Assembly (NCBI GenBank): GCA_964420405.1
Contig: CAYQTL010000014.1
Coordinates: 1-64,000 of the forward strand
Direction of reading: 5' to 3'
DNA length: 64,000 nucleotides
Source of the DNA: CAYQTL01 sp964420405
GTDB taxonomy: Bacteria > Acidobacteriota > Thermoanaerobaculia > Thermoanaerobaculales > Sulfomarinibacteraceae
Shown here: positions 23,696 to 31,872 of the stretch, piece by piece
Numbering within the stretch: the first letter of the stretch is position 1
How the letters are laid out: each line of letters begins with the position of its first letter
Made by a program: the position numbers and the translations under genes
Notes under the pieces: generated by a model
Databases searched by the model: none
What the model was told of the DNA's origin: nothing
The model's input: only the letters and a program-made list of their open reading frames with translations

Positions 23696-25243
23696 TCAGC
23701 CGATGCGCCAGACGGTGTCGAGGATCGTTCCGTCGACCCACTTGACGACGGCGACGGGGGTGTCGGAGCGGGGGACGGGCTGCGGCACGCCGCACAGGCG
23801 GTCGAGCTCGGACTTGAGGTCCCGGATCGGCCGCACCGGCAGCGAGCTGCCGCGCACGGCGTCGAGCAGGTCGGTCCGCCGCGGGTTGACGGCGATGCCC
23901 CGCTCGGTGACCACCACGTCGATCAGCTCGCCCGGCCCGCACAGGGTCGTGACCTCGTCGACGATCACCGGGATCCGGTCGCGGAACGACGGCACCAGCA
24001 GCATCGTGCAGCGGGCGGCGAGGCAGTTCTGCCAGCCGCCGATGCCGTGCAGGAGGCGGCCGTCGGAGTGGGTGACGACGTTGCCGTTGAACTCCAGGTC
24101 GACCTCGGTCGCGCCCAGCACGCAGACGTCGACCATCGACGCGAAGTTGCCTTTGCCGTGGTAGTTGTACGAGGTGAACGGGGAGGTGTTGACGTGCCGC
24201 GGGTCCTCGCGCAGCGACCGCACCCCCTCGAGGTCGAAGGTCTGGCCGTCGAGGATGTGCTCGATCAGCCCCTCCTCGAGCATCCTCGTCATGTACTGGT
24301 TGGAGCCGCCGCGGGCGAAGCGGGCGGTGACGCCGGCGGCGCGCATCCGCTCGGCGAGGTAGAGCGCGAACGCGAGGGTGGTGCCGCCGGCGCCGGCCTG
24401 GAACGAGAACCCGGGCCGCATGATCCCGGCCTCGGCGCAGAACGCCGCCGCGAGCTCGGCGATCCGCAGCCGGTCGGGGCTCTGGGTGACGCGGGTGGTG
24501 CCGGACACGATCTTCGCCGGATCGCCGATCGAGCCGACCTCGACCACGACGTCGACGTTGTTGCCCTGGATCTGCCACGGCAGGCACGGAAACGGCACCA
24601 GGTTGTCGGTCACCACGACCACGCGCTCGGCGTACATCGAGTCGGCGAGGGCGAACCCGAGCAGGCCGCACGCCGCCGGCCCGCGGTCGCCGGTCGCGTT
24701 GCCGAACGGGTCGGCGGTGGGTGCGGCGATCACCGCGACGTCGACCGTCACCTCGCCGTCCTGGATCGCCTGCCAGCGGCCGCCGTGGGAGCGCAGCACG
24801 CCGAGGCCCCGCATCCTCCCCTGCGAGCAGTAGTCCCCGAGGGGGCCGTTCATCGAGCCCTCGATGTGGTGCAGGACGCCGGCGTCGAGGTGGCGGATCT
24901 GGTTGGCGTGGACCGGGAACGACGCCGACGGGAACCACATCAGGTCGCGCGCGCCGAGCTCGGCGGCGGCGTCGAACACCATGTTGGCGACCGCGTCGCC
25001 GTTGCGCAGGTGGTGGTGGGTCGAGACCACCATCCCGTCGTCGAGGCCGACCGTCTCGAGCGCCTCCCGGATCGAGCCGGTCCGCTTGTCGCCGTCGGCG
25101 GGGTAGTCCGCGCAGCTCGCGATCCGCGGCGCCGCCTTGCGTCCTTCGGGTCGGTACCGGCCGAACCCCTGGAACGGCGTCTGATCCCTTCCGTTGACCG
25201 TCGTCGGCACCAGCCGTCCGGCCGCGTTCCGTTCGAACCCCAT
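23696..25243 (-). CDS. citF: Citrate lyase alpha subunit (citrate CoA-transferase)
   Basis: A 515-residue CitF that exchanges acetyl for citrate on the acyl carrier subunit. Typical segments are NAAGRLVP, VGLDDGMVVSTHHHLRNGD, SFPVHANQIRHL, EGSMNGPLG, GKGNFASMVDVCVLGATEVDLEFNGNV split over the C-terminal half, and ERGIAVNPRR. It is the last gene of icd-citDE-citF. Its Shine-Dalgarno (GGAG) directly abuts the 3' end of a five-unit GGGATC array in its leader, and another array follows the stop. Together with CitD and CitE it would cleave citrate to acetate and oxaloacetate. Confidence 0.95.
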   Translation of the reverse strand: MGFERNAAGRLVPTTVNGRDQTPFQGFGRYRPEGRKAAPRIASCADYPADGDKRTGSIREALETVGLDDGMVVSTHHHLRNGDAVANMVFDAAAELGARDLMWFPSASFPVHANQIRHLDAGVLHHIEGSMNGPLGDYCSQGRMRGLGVLRSHGGRWQAIQDGEVTVDVAVIAAPTADPFGNATGDRGPAACGLLGFALADSMYAERVVVVTDNLVPFPCLPWQIQGNNVDVVVEVGSIGDPAKIVSGTTRVTQSPDRLRIAELAAAFCAEAGIMRPGFSFQAGAGGTTLAFALYLAERMRAAGVTARFARGGSNQYMTRMLEEGLIEHILDGQTFDLEGVRSLREDPRHVNTSPFTSYNYHGKGNFASMVDVCVLGATEVDLEFNGNVVTHSDGRLLHGIGGWQNCLAARCTMLLVPSFRDRIPVIVDEVTTLCGPGELIDVVVTERGIAVNPRRTDLLDAVRGSSLPVRPIRDLKSELDRLCGVPQPVPRSDTPVAVVKWVDGTILDTVWRIG

Positions 25244-25254
25244 GTGTCCGCTCC

Positions 25255-25287
25255 GATCCCGATCCCGATCCCGATCCCGATCCCGAT
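25255..25287. repeat. Five-unit GATCCC array in the citF leader
   Basis: Five perfect GATCCC copies on the plus strand plus a trailing GAT, so the citF message reads (GGGAUC)5 and then GGAG and AUG. The array occupies almost half of the citDE-citF spacer and touches the ribosome-binding site. Copy-number change would alter the leader length without altering any reading frame. Confidence 0.85.
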
Positions 25288-25314
25288 GGACCGGTACCGG
25301 GAGCCGGGACCACG

Positions 25315-26523
25315 TCAGTGGTCGGCGTCCCAGTCCGCCCCCAGCACCCCGCCCGCGATCGCCAGCGCGACCGTGCGCCGCGCCTGCTCGACCACCGGCG
25401 GGTCGACCATCTTGCTGCCGACGGCGACCGCGCCGAGGCCGCGCGCCTCGGCGTCCCGCGCCGCCCGCACCACCCGCACCGCCCGCTCGACCTGCTCGGC
25501 CGACGGCGTCAGCACCCGGTGCACGACCGGGATCTGGCGCGGGTGGATGCAGCCGATGCCGTCGAATCCGAGCCCGGCCTCGCGGCGGACGTAGGCCTCG
25601 AGCCCGGCCTCGTCGGCGATGTCGGAGTACACCGACGCGATCGGCTGGACGCCGGCGGCGCGGGCGGCGTAGACGGTCGTCTGGCGGGCGAGGAAGCTCT
25701 CGACGCCGTCGGCGGTGCGCGGCGCCCCGAGCTCGGCCGACAGGTCCTCCAGACCGAGGGTCAGCGCCACCACCGAGCCTGCCGCGGCGGCGATCTCGTA
25801 CGCCCGGTGGATGCCGCGCGGCGACTCGAGGATCGGCATCAGCAGCGGCCGGTCGTCGCCGCACGCCGCCGCGAGGTGCGCGTCGGCCGCGGCGACCGTC
25901 GCCGGATCCTCGACCTTCGGCAACAGCACGACGTGCGGGTTGTGCGGCGCGATCGCGTCGAGGTCCGACGCCCCGAGCTCATCCTGGTTGACCCGCACCA
26001 TCCGCTCCGAGCCGCCCCAGTCGAGCGCCACGAGGGCGTTGCGGACCAGGATCCGGGCCTCGTCCTTGGCCGCCGGCGGCACCGAGTCCTCGAGGTCGAG
26101 GATGATCCCGTCGGCGCCGTACAGGCCGGCCGAGAGCATCAGCTTCGGCCGGTTGCCGGGGATGTAGAGCCGGCTGCGGCGCAGCCGCTCGCGGCGCCGC
26201 GGCGCGCCGGCGTGCGGCGCCGCCTGCGGCAGCACGGCGGGTCCGTCGGCCCCCACCCGACGCAGGCACGCCTCGGTGCGGGCGAGGATCACCCACTCCA
26301 GCGCCCCGGCATCGTCGACCTCGAGCACGCCGCAGGCGACTCCGAACGCGGCGGCGACCCGCCGCACCGCCCCCTCGATCGAGTCCCCGTACAGGTAGTC
26401 GACCTTCGAGCGCAGCCGCACCTCGAGCGGGGCGGACCCCGGCTCGTACGCCACGCGCAGGTCCGAGCGGACGTCGTCGCCGGCGGGACCGGCGGCGGCG
26501 GCCTTCAGCGGTGGCTCCGCCAT
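25315..26523 (-). CDS. citE: Citrate lyase fused acyl carrier (CitD) and beta (CitE) protein
   Basis: A 402-residue protein with two modules. Residues about 1-95 resemble CitD (LEVRLRSKVDYLYGDSIEGAV, VDDAGALEWVILARTEACLR); Ser20 in VRSDLRV is a candidate for the phosphoribosyl-dephospho-CoA attachment site, though the local match is loose. Residues about 110-402 are CitE (RSRLYIPGNRPKLM, DGIILDLEDSVPPAAKDEAR, VVLLPKVEDPATV, GIGCIHPRQIPVVH), the citryl lyase. CitD and CitE are normally separate genes. The ATG chosen has GGGAGG six bases upstream; an ATG two codons earlier overlaps that site. It lies between icd and citF; no citX or citG is visible. Confidence 0.9.
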   Translation of the reverse strand: MAEPPLKAAAAGPAGDDVRSDLRVAYEPGSAPLEVRLRSKVDYLYGDSIEGAVRRVAAAFGVACGVLEVDDAGALEWVILARTEACLRRVGADGPAVLPQAAPHAGAPRRRERLRRSRLYIPGNRPKLMLSAGLYGADGIILDLEDSVPPAAKDEARILVRNALVALDWGGSERMVRVNQDELGASDLDAIAPHNPHVVLLPKVEDPATVAAADAHLAAACGDDRPLLMPILESPRGIHRAYEIAAAAGSVVALTLGLEDLSAELGAPRTADGVESFLARQTTVYAARAAGVQPIASVYSDIADEAGLEAYVRREAGLGFDGIGCIHPRQIPVVHRVLTPSAEQVERAVRVVRAARDAEARGLGAVAVGSKMVDPPVVEQARRTVALAIAGGVLGADWDADH

Positions 26524-26557
26524 GGACATCCTCCCTGCCGCTCGGCGGCGGCGGCCG

Positions 26558-27742
26558 CTACAGGGCGGCGATGACCGCGTCGGTCATCTGGGTCGTGGTG
26601 GCGGCTCCCTGGGCGACGGCCTGCGGGCCGCCACGCAGCTTCAGCATGTCGTAGGTCCGGACCTTCCCGTCGTCGATCACGGTGCCGACCGCCTGGCGGA
26701 TGCGGGCGGCGGTCTCGGTCTCGCCGAGCCAGTCCAGCATCAGCACGGCCGACAGCACCATCGCGATCGGGTTGACGATCGACGGCTCCAGGTCCGCGTA
26801 CTTCGGCGCCGAGCCGTGGGTCGGCTCGAACACGCCGACGTCCGCTCCGATGTTGGCCGACGCCGCGAACCCGAGCCCGCCGACGAGGCCCGCGAAGCCG
26901 TCCGAGATGATGTCGCCGAACATGTTGCCGGCCACGATCACGCCGTAGTCCTCGGGGTTCTTCGTCAGCCACATCATCTGGGCGTCGATGTTGGTGTCCC
27001 ACAGCTGGATGTCGGGATGCTGCCGCTGGGCGCGGCGACCCTCCTCGAGCATCATGCCGGAGGTCTCGCGGATCACGTTCGGCTTCTCGCACACGGTGAC
27101 GCTCGGGTAGCCGTGCTTCGCGGCGTAGGCGAACGCCTCCTCGCAGATCCGGCGGCACTTGGCCCGGGTGAAGAGCCGGGTGGAGACCGCCAGGTCCTCC
27201 CGCGGCACGTCCCGGAACGCCTTGAACTTCGGGTGGCTGTCGAGGGCGTTCCACACGTTCTCCGGCGGGTTGGTCCACTCGACGCCGCCGTACAGGCCCT
27301 CGGTGTTCTGGCGGAAGATGACCGCGTTCACCCGCGGCTCCTCCACGTTCCCGTCCGGCCCGCGGCGGATGAAGTTGAGCGGGTTGCCGGGGAACGTGAT
27401 GCAGGGGCGGATCGAGATGTCGAGGTCGAACCGCTGCCGCAGCCCGACGATCGGCGAGTAGTACACGTGCCCCCGGTCGCGCAGCTCCGGTGCGAGCTCG
27501 GCGGCGGCGGCGTCCTTCGGTTTGGACGTGATGGCGCCGAACAACGCGACCTTGTGCTCGGCGATCAGCTCGACCGTCCGCTCCGGCAGCGGGTTGCCCT
27601 CGTGCTTCCAGAGCTCCCAGCCGATGTCGGCGTGGATCCACTCGGCCTCGAAGCCGGCGGCTTCGAGCACCCGCAGCGTCTCCGGCAGCACCACGTTGCC
27701 GATCCCGTCGCCTGGCATCACCACGACCTTGCGCTTCGCCAT
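26558..27742 (-). CDS. icd: Isocitrate dehydrogenase (IDH/IMDH family)
   Basis: A 394-residue beta-decarboxylating dehydrogenase. It starts VVVMPGDGIG and contains RQNTEGLYGGVEW, VCEKPNVIRETSGMM, MWLTKNPEDYGVIVAGNMFGDIISD, and PTHGSAPKYADLE. The Lys-Tyr after HGSAP matches the NADP determinants of the E. coli enzyme, which argues for NADP rather than NAD. Related family members use isopropylmalate or homoisocitrate, so the substrate is inferred partly from the citrate lyase genes downstream. It has GGGAGG before the ATG and leads the icd-citDE-citF cluster. Confidence 0.88.
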   Translation of the reverse strand: MAKRKVVVMPGDGIGNVVLPETLRVLEAAGFEAEWIHADIGWELWKHEGNPLPERTVELIAEHKVALFGAITSKPKDAAAAELAPELRDRGHVYYSPIVGLRQRFDLDISIRPCITFPGNPLNFIRRGPDGNVEEPRVNAVIFRQNTEGLYGGVEWTNPPENVWNALDSHPKFKAFRDVPREDLAVSTRLFTRAKCRRICEEAFAYAAKHGYPSVTVCEKPNVIRETSGMMLEEGRRAQRQHPDIQLWDTNIDAQMMWLTKNPEDYGVIVAGNMFGDIISDGFAGLVGGLGFAASANIGADVGVFEPTHGSAPKYADLEPSIVNPIAMVLSAVLMLDWLGETETAARIRQAVGTVIDDGKVRTYDMLKLRGGPQAVAQGAATTTQMTDAVIAAL

Positions 27743-28069
27743 GCGTCGCCTCCCGAGTGTGCTCCGCGGGCCGCTCGCCGGACCGCGATCGACGAGGCGG
27801 TACTCTACGCGAAACGGCCGCCCGGGGCTACCGGAACCGTTCGCTCGCCGCCGATCCCGATCCCGACGAAGCTGTCTCCCATCAGCTCCCGCGTCGACCG
27901 GGGTGAACCCGGCCGGGGACCGGGTGGCAGAGGGCGTGAGGACGACGCGCGGAGCACACCATCGGGAGCGGGAGCGGGAACGGGATCGGGAGCAACCCGG
28001 ATCGGGATCGGGATCGGAGGATACCTGGACCGGGATCGGAGGAGGGGGTCGGACCGTCCGGCGGGGACG
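27743..28069. repeat. Spacer with inverted hexamer arrays
   Basis: The 327-base spacer between the glycosyltransferase stop and icd has a two-unit GATCCC arm at 27853-27864 and a longer, degenerate GGGATC/GGGAGC/GGGAAC arm at about 27958-28040. The outer edge of the long arm reads CACACCATCGGGAGCGGG, the reverse complement of the GATGGTG junction found at two other arrays (51073 and 53245). A TAGAGT -10-like box for icd is present near 27800 on the minus strand. No gene is seen. Confidence 0.75.
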
Positions 28070-28807
28070 TCACCGGTCCCACAGGTTGCTGCGCAGGATG
28101 GTCCAGATGGCGGAGACGCCGTCGCGCCAGCCGATCTTCTTGCCCTCGGCGTAGGTCCGGCCGTGGTAGGAGATCGGCACCTCGTAGATGCGGACCCCGA
28201 GCCGCGAGACGCGGGCCGTGACCTCCGGCTCGAACCCGAACCGGTCCGACCGCAGCCGCAGCCGGCGCACGACGTCGGCGGTGAACACCTTGTAGCAGGT
28301 CTCCATGTCCGTCAGGTTGAGGTCGGAGAGGATGTTCGAGGCGAGGGTCAGCAGGCGGTTGCCGAGGTAGTGCCAGAAGAACAGCACGCGGTGCGGGCCG
28401 CCCAGGAACCGCGAGCCGTAGACGACGTCGGCGTGACCGTCGAGGATCGGCGCGAGCAGGGTCGGGTACTCGCGGGGGTCGTACTCGAGGTCGGCGTCCT
28501 GGATCAGCACCATGTCCCCGGTGGCGAGGCCGAAGCCGGTGCGCAGCGCCGCCCCTTTGCCCCGATTCTGCTCGTGGCGGGCGACCCGGATAGTCACCGG
28601 CCGGCGGTCGACCCGCGGCGTCGGCCGCCACGCCTCGAGCACCTCCCAGGAACCGTCTCCCGAGCAGTCGTCCACCGCCGCGATCTCGATCCCGGCGACG
28701 GGGTCGGGAAGCGGCGCCGCCGCCACCCGGTCCAGCAGCGTCTCGAGGGTCGGCCGCTCGTTGTAGACCGGCACCACCACCGTCAGGGTCGGAGACGACA
28801 CCGTCAC
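28070..28807 (-). CDS. Family 2 glycosyltransferase (DPM1-like)
   Basis: A 245-residue GT-A enzyme resembling dolichol/polyprenyl-phosphate sugar synthases. It has LTVVVPVYNERPTLETLL, AAVDDCSGDGS, QNRGKGAALRTGF, the metal-binding DADLEYDP, and YKVFTADVVRRL with EVPISYHGRTYAEGKKIGWRDG split over the C-terminus. There are no C-terminal membrane helices, so it is likely a peripheral enzyme making a lipid-linked sugar donor. A TAGGAT box (28808-28813) abuts the first GTG; if it is the -10 element, the real start is the GTG two codons later (28801). Confidence 0.9.
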   Translation of the reverse strand: MTVSSPTLTVVVPVYNERPTLETLLDRVAAAPLPDPVAGIEIAAVDDCSGDGSWEVLEAWRPTPRVDRRPVTIRVARHEQNRGKGAALRTGFGLATGDMVLIQDADLEYDPREYPTLLAPILDGHADVVYGSRFLGGPHRVLFFWHYLGNRLLTLASNILSDLNLTDMETCYKVFTADVVRRLRLRSDRFGFEPEVTARVSRLGVRIYEVPISYHGRTYAEGKKIGWRDGVSAIWTILRSNLWDR

Positions 28808-29083
28808 ATCCTAGTCGGTCGCGCGAAGTACGCAAAGAGGAGAGGCGGCGAGGACGTGCGTGGACCGGTTGGACGCGTCGCCGGCGCCCCGGCGGGGCTC
28901 TCGCCCCGCCCGCCGATCCCGTCCCCGTGCCCGATCGGAACCAGAGGGCGCCGCCGCTCCGACCGGTGTTCTCGTTGCCCCGGGCGGCGGTGCCGAGGCC
29001 GCACTCGTCACGCGTCGTCGGGATCGGGAACGGGATCGGGATCGGAGCGCGCGGTGCGGGCTCGCGTGGCGGATCGCTCCCGC
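28808..29083. repeat. Spacer with degenerate inverted hexamer arms
   Basis: A degenerate GATCCC-type arm (28914-28936: GATCCC, GTCCCC, GTGCCC, GATCGG) and a cleaner GGGATC/GGGAAC arm (29018-29045) face each other within the 276-base spacer. No gene is supported. Confidence 0.7.
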
Positions 29084-30688
29084 TCAGTCCACCACCCGTA
29101 GCGGATGGGTGTCGAGGTAGGCGGGGTCGATCGCCTCGAGCAGGACCCGACCCTGCATGTACTGGGCGACGGGCAGGTCGAGGAGGTAGCACGCGGTGGG
29201 CGCCAGGTCCTGCATGGAGGCGACGCCGAACTGCGTGCCCGGCCGGACGCCCTCCCCCGCGAGCAGCAGGAGGCCGTCGGGGCAGTCCTCGGCGGACGCC
29301 CGCCACTCGTCTCCCAGACCGAGCAGCCGCGTGATCTGCTCCCACGGGCCTGGCGGGGCGAGACCGTATGGTGACGCGATCACAATGAGAGTGTCGGGGG
29401 ACGCCGCCTGCCGCAGCGTGCCGAGCCAGCTGTCGACGAGCTCCACCAGCAGGTCGACCACCTCGCGCTCGCGGGCGTCGCTGGGCCGCCTGGGCTCGAG
29501 CCAGCGGCGGGCCTCGGCCAGGCTGCCGAGGTGGATCCATACCTGGGTGGCGCCGGACGCGAGGTGATGGCGGGCGAGCTCGACGGCCCGCCGGTCGGCG
29601 TCGATCGCCGTCTCGATCGCGGTCCGGTGATCGTCGAAGTGGCCGAGAGCCGTCTGGATGGACCTGGCCAGGTCTGGCTGGATCTCGAGCGGCTCCTCGA
29701 CGGGCTCGGTCACAATCGGCGGTTCCGGCCACGACCCCGGCCAGCCGAGGACCGCCGTCGGCACGCCCGAGGCGGCGATCCGCTGCCACAGCGGCGGCAG
29801 TGTCGCCGGCGGCAGGGGTACCCTCTGCGCCATCCACCACGGGAGGATCAGCCGCGACCCCTGCGGCGTCCACGGCAGCAGCCGCAGCGGCTCGGCGAAC
29901 AACGGCGCGAGTCGCCAGGCGCGGCGCCCCTTGACGCCGTGGCGGCCGGGCTCGGTTCCGGTCGCCACCGAGGTCCAGAGGGAGTCGCGGAGGAACGGCC
30001 GGTCGGGGCGGAACCGGCCCCACGCGCCCTGGTCCCGCAGGCTCGAGAGGTTCTCGTAGCGGTCGCCGGCGGCGTGGCCCAGCAGCACCCGGGTGTCGAA
30101 CCCCTCCAGCCCCACCACGAGCAGCGGGCGGGACGGCTGGCCGAGCGGCTCGGCCCGTACCTGGAGCGACTGCAACGGCGGCGTCGGCTGCCACAGCACC
30201 CGCAGCACAGGCGCGGCCAGCACCGCCACGGCCAGCGCCGCGCGCGCCCAACGGGGGGCGCCCAGACGACGGACGCCGGCGCCGAGCGCCAGCACCAGCA
30301 CCGAGCCCGCGACCCATGCGACCGCGTCCTGCCACAGGATCCGGTGTCCGCTCGCCGACAGGAACTCGGGATGGAGGTTGGCGTTGACCCGCCCGAGCAC
30401 CGCCGCCAGCAGGAACGACGCCGCGGCCAGCTGGGGCAGCCACCAGTGGTCCCGTCCCCGCCGGCGGCGCGGGCGCAGGCGCAGCAGCACGGCCGCCAGG
30501 AGTGCCAGCGGCAGGCCCGCCGCGACCGCTCCCCAGGACAGCCACAGGGGGACGCCCAGCAGGACCGAGGTCGGCGTCTGGGTGACCTCGGGGTTGAGGC
30601 GCAGCACCATCACCTCGGCGAGCAGGCCCACGAGCCCGCCGGCGACGATCGCGTCCGCGTACGGTCGGCGGCCGGTCACGTCCGCCAT
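29084..30688 (-). CDS. Membrane protein with divergent phosphodiesterase/alkaline phosphatase domain
   Basis: A 534-residue protein. The N-terminal 160 residues contain four or five hydrophobic helices (VGLLAEVMVLRL, LPLALLAAVLLRL, FLLAAVLG, SVLVLALGAG). A phosphodiesterase/phosphatase-fold domain follows: LLVVGLEGFDTRVLL, DSLWTSVATGTEPGRHGV, GWPGSWPEPP and WIHLGSLAEARRW. The fold is recognisable but the metal ligands are eroded: the SDHG metal motif appears as ASPYG and the D-x3-H pair is not evident. It may be a pseudoenzyme or bind a different ligand. The ATG lies inside a TAGGAT box; if that box is the -10, translation would start at the GTG three codons later (30679). Confidence 0.75.
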   Translation of the reverse strand: MADVTGRRPYADAIVAGGLVGLLAEVMVLRLNPEVTQTPTSVLLGVPLWLSWGAVAAGLPLALLAAVLLRLRPRRRRGRDHWWLPQLAAASFLLAAVLGRVNANLHPEFLSASGHRILWQDAVAWVAGSVLVLALGAGVRRLGAPRWARAALAVAVLAAPVLRVLWQPTPPLQSLQVRAEPLGQPSRPLLVVGLEGFDTRVLLGHAAGDRYENLSSLRDQGAWGRFRPDRPFLRDSLWTSVATGTEPGRHGVKGRRAWRLAPLFAEPLRLLPWTPQGSRLILPWWMAQRVPLPPATLPPLWQRIAASGVPTAVLGWPGSWPEPPIVTEPVEEPLEIQPDLARSIQTALGHFDDHRTAIETAIDADRRAVELARHHLASGATQVWIHLGSLAEARRWLEPRRPSDAREREVVDLLVELVDSWLGTLRQAASPDTLIVIASPYGLAPPGPWEQITRLLGLGDEWRASAEDCPDGLLLLAGEGVRPGTQFGVASMQDLAPTACYLLDLPVAQYMQGRVLLEAIDPAYLDTHPLRVVD

Positions 30689-30759
30689 CCTACCCCGGGT
30701 GCGCCGCCGCGGAAGGTGGACCAAAGCCGAGGTATCCTGCCGGACGGGAGGATCTGCCG

Positions 30760-31479
30760 GTGGCCGAGCTGTGCGTGGCGCTCGACGGAACCGATCGCGG
30801 CTGGATCCTCGACATGGCGGCGCGGGTGGCGCCGGAGGCGGGGTGGCTGAAGGTGGGGCTGGAGGCGTTCGTGGCCCACGGGCCCGACCTGGTCCGCGAC
30901 GTCGCCGCGCTCGGCGGCCGCGTGTTCCTCGACCTCAAGCTCCACGACATTCCGACCACCGTCGCACGGGCCGCCGCCAACGCCGCCGCGGCCGGCGCCG
31001 GGCTGATCACGGTCCACGCAGCGGGGGGGCGGGCGATGCTCGAGGCCGCCGTGGCGGCGGTGTCCGACGCCCGTCCGGCGCGGCCCCCGGGGCTGGTCGC
31101 GGTGACCGTCATGACCAGCCTCGACGCCGGCGCGCTGGCGGAGCTGGGGCTGCCGGCCGCACCGCGGGAGCTGGCGGCCCGCTGGGCGGCCCTGGCCCGG
31201 GAGTGCGGTCTCGACGGCGCGGTGGCGTCGGCCCACGAGGCGGCGGCGCTGCGGGCCGCCTGTGGCGCCGGGTTCCGGATCGTCACGCCGGGCATCCGTC
31301 CGGCGGATGCCGCGGCCGACGACCAGCGGCGGGTGGTGACGCCGGCGGAGGCGGTGGCTGCCGGAGCGGACCTGCTCGTGGTCGGGCGGCCGATCACGCG
31401 GGCCGCGGACCCCGCAGCGGCCGCCCGGGCGGTCGCAGCCGAGATGAGGAGCGCTCAGAACAGCGGCCGGTTCTCGTAG
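30760..31479 (+). CDS. pyrF: Orotidine 5'-phosphate decarboxylase
   Basis: A 239-residue TIM-barrel enzyme that makes UMP from OMP. It has LCVALDG at the start, WLKVGLEAF, the catalytic DLKLHDIP, LITVHAAGG, VTVMTSLD, and TPGIRP with VVGRPIT at the phosphate site. A GTG start with GGGAGG about nine bases upstream is well supported. Its 3' end overlaps the convergent small membrane protein gene by 25 bases. Confidence 0.96.
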   Translation: MAELCVALDGTDRGWILDMAARVAPEAGWLKVGLEAFVAHGPDLVRDVAALGGRVFLDLKLHDIPTTVARAAANAAAAGAGLITVHAAGGRAMLEAAVAAVSDARPARPPGLVAVTVMTSLDAGALAELGLPAAPRELAARWAALARECGLDGAVASAHEAAALRAACGAGFRIVTPGIRPADAAADDQRRVVTPAEAVAAGADLLVVGRPITRAADPAAAARAVAAEMRSAQNSGRFS

Positions 31480-31823
31480 TGCTCCTTCTTCCAGATGTAG
31501 GTGTAGCCGGGGAACTCCACCGCGTACTCGTAGTCCACCCAGACCTTCAGCCAGCTGTCGCTGCGCTCGATCCGGACGTTCTTCTGGGTCACCGGTAGGT
31601 CGAGCTCCTCGGCCTTCAGGATGATCCGGTCCCGGATCCGCTTGTCGGTGTAGTCCCAGCGGTTCGCCCGGTCGGCGAGCGACTCGATCTCGCGGTCGAG
31701 CTCTCCGAACTTGATCATCACCGGCGCCACCTTGATGCCGATGATGGCGACGATCAGCAGGAAGATCAGACCGACGATGCAGCCGACCGGGACGTCGCCG
31801 CGCTGTCGAGCCCTCCAGCTCAT
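31455..31823 (-). CDS. Small single-pass membrane protein (DUF4845-like)
   Basis: A 122-residue protein with a basic start, one long TM helix (IVGLIFLLIVAIIGIKVAPVMI, residues about 16-37) and a soluble C-terminal domain (LDREIESLADRA, DSWLKVWVDYEYAVEF). It lies 49 bases after lepB in the same orientation. Proteins of the DUF4845 family sit next to lepB in many bacteria, and size and topology fit; membership is inferred from context and layout rather than a clear motif. Function is unknown. Confidence 0.65.
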   Translation of the reverse strand: MSWRARQRGDVPVGCIVGLIFLLIVAIIGIKVAPVMIKFGELDREIESLADRANRWDYTDKRIRDRIILKAEELDLPVTQKNVRIERSDSWLKVWVDYEYAVEFPGYTYIWKKEHYENRPLF

Positions 31824-31872
31824 GCTTCCCTCCTCGCGCGCCTCATGCTATCACCGGGTTGCCGGTGGGATC

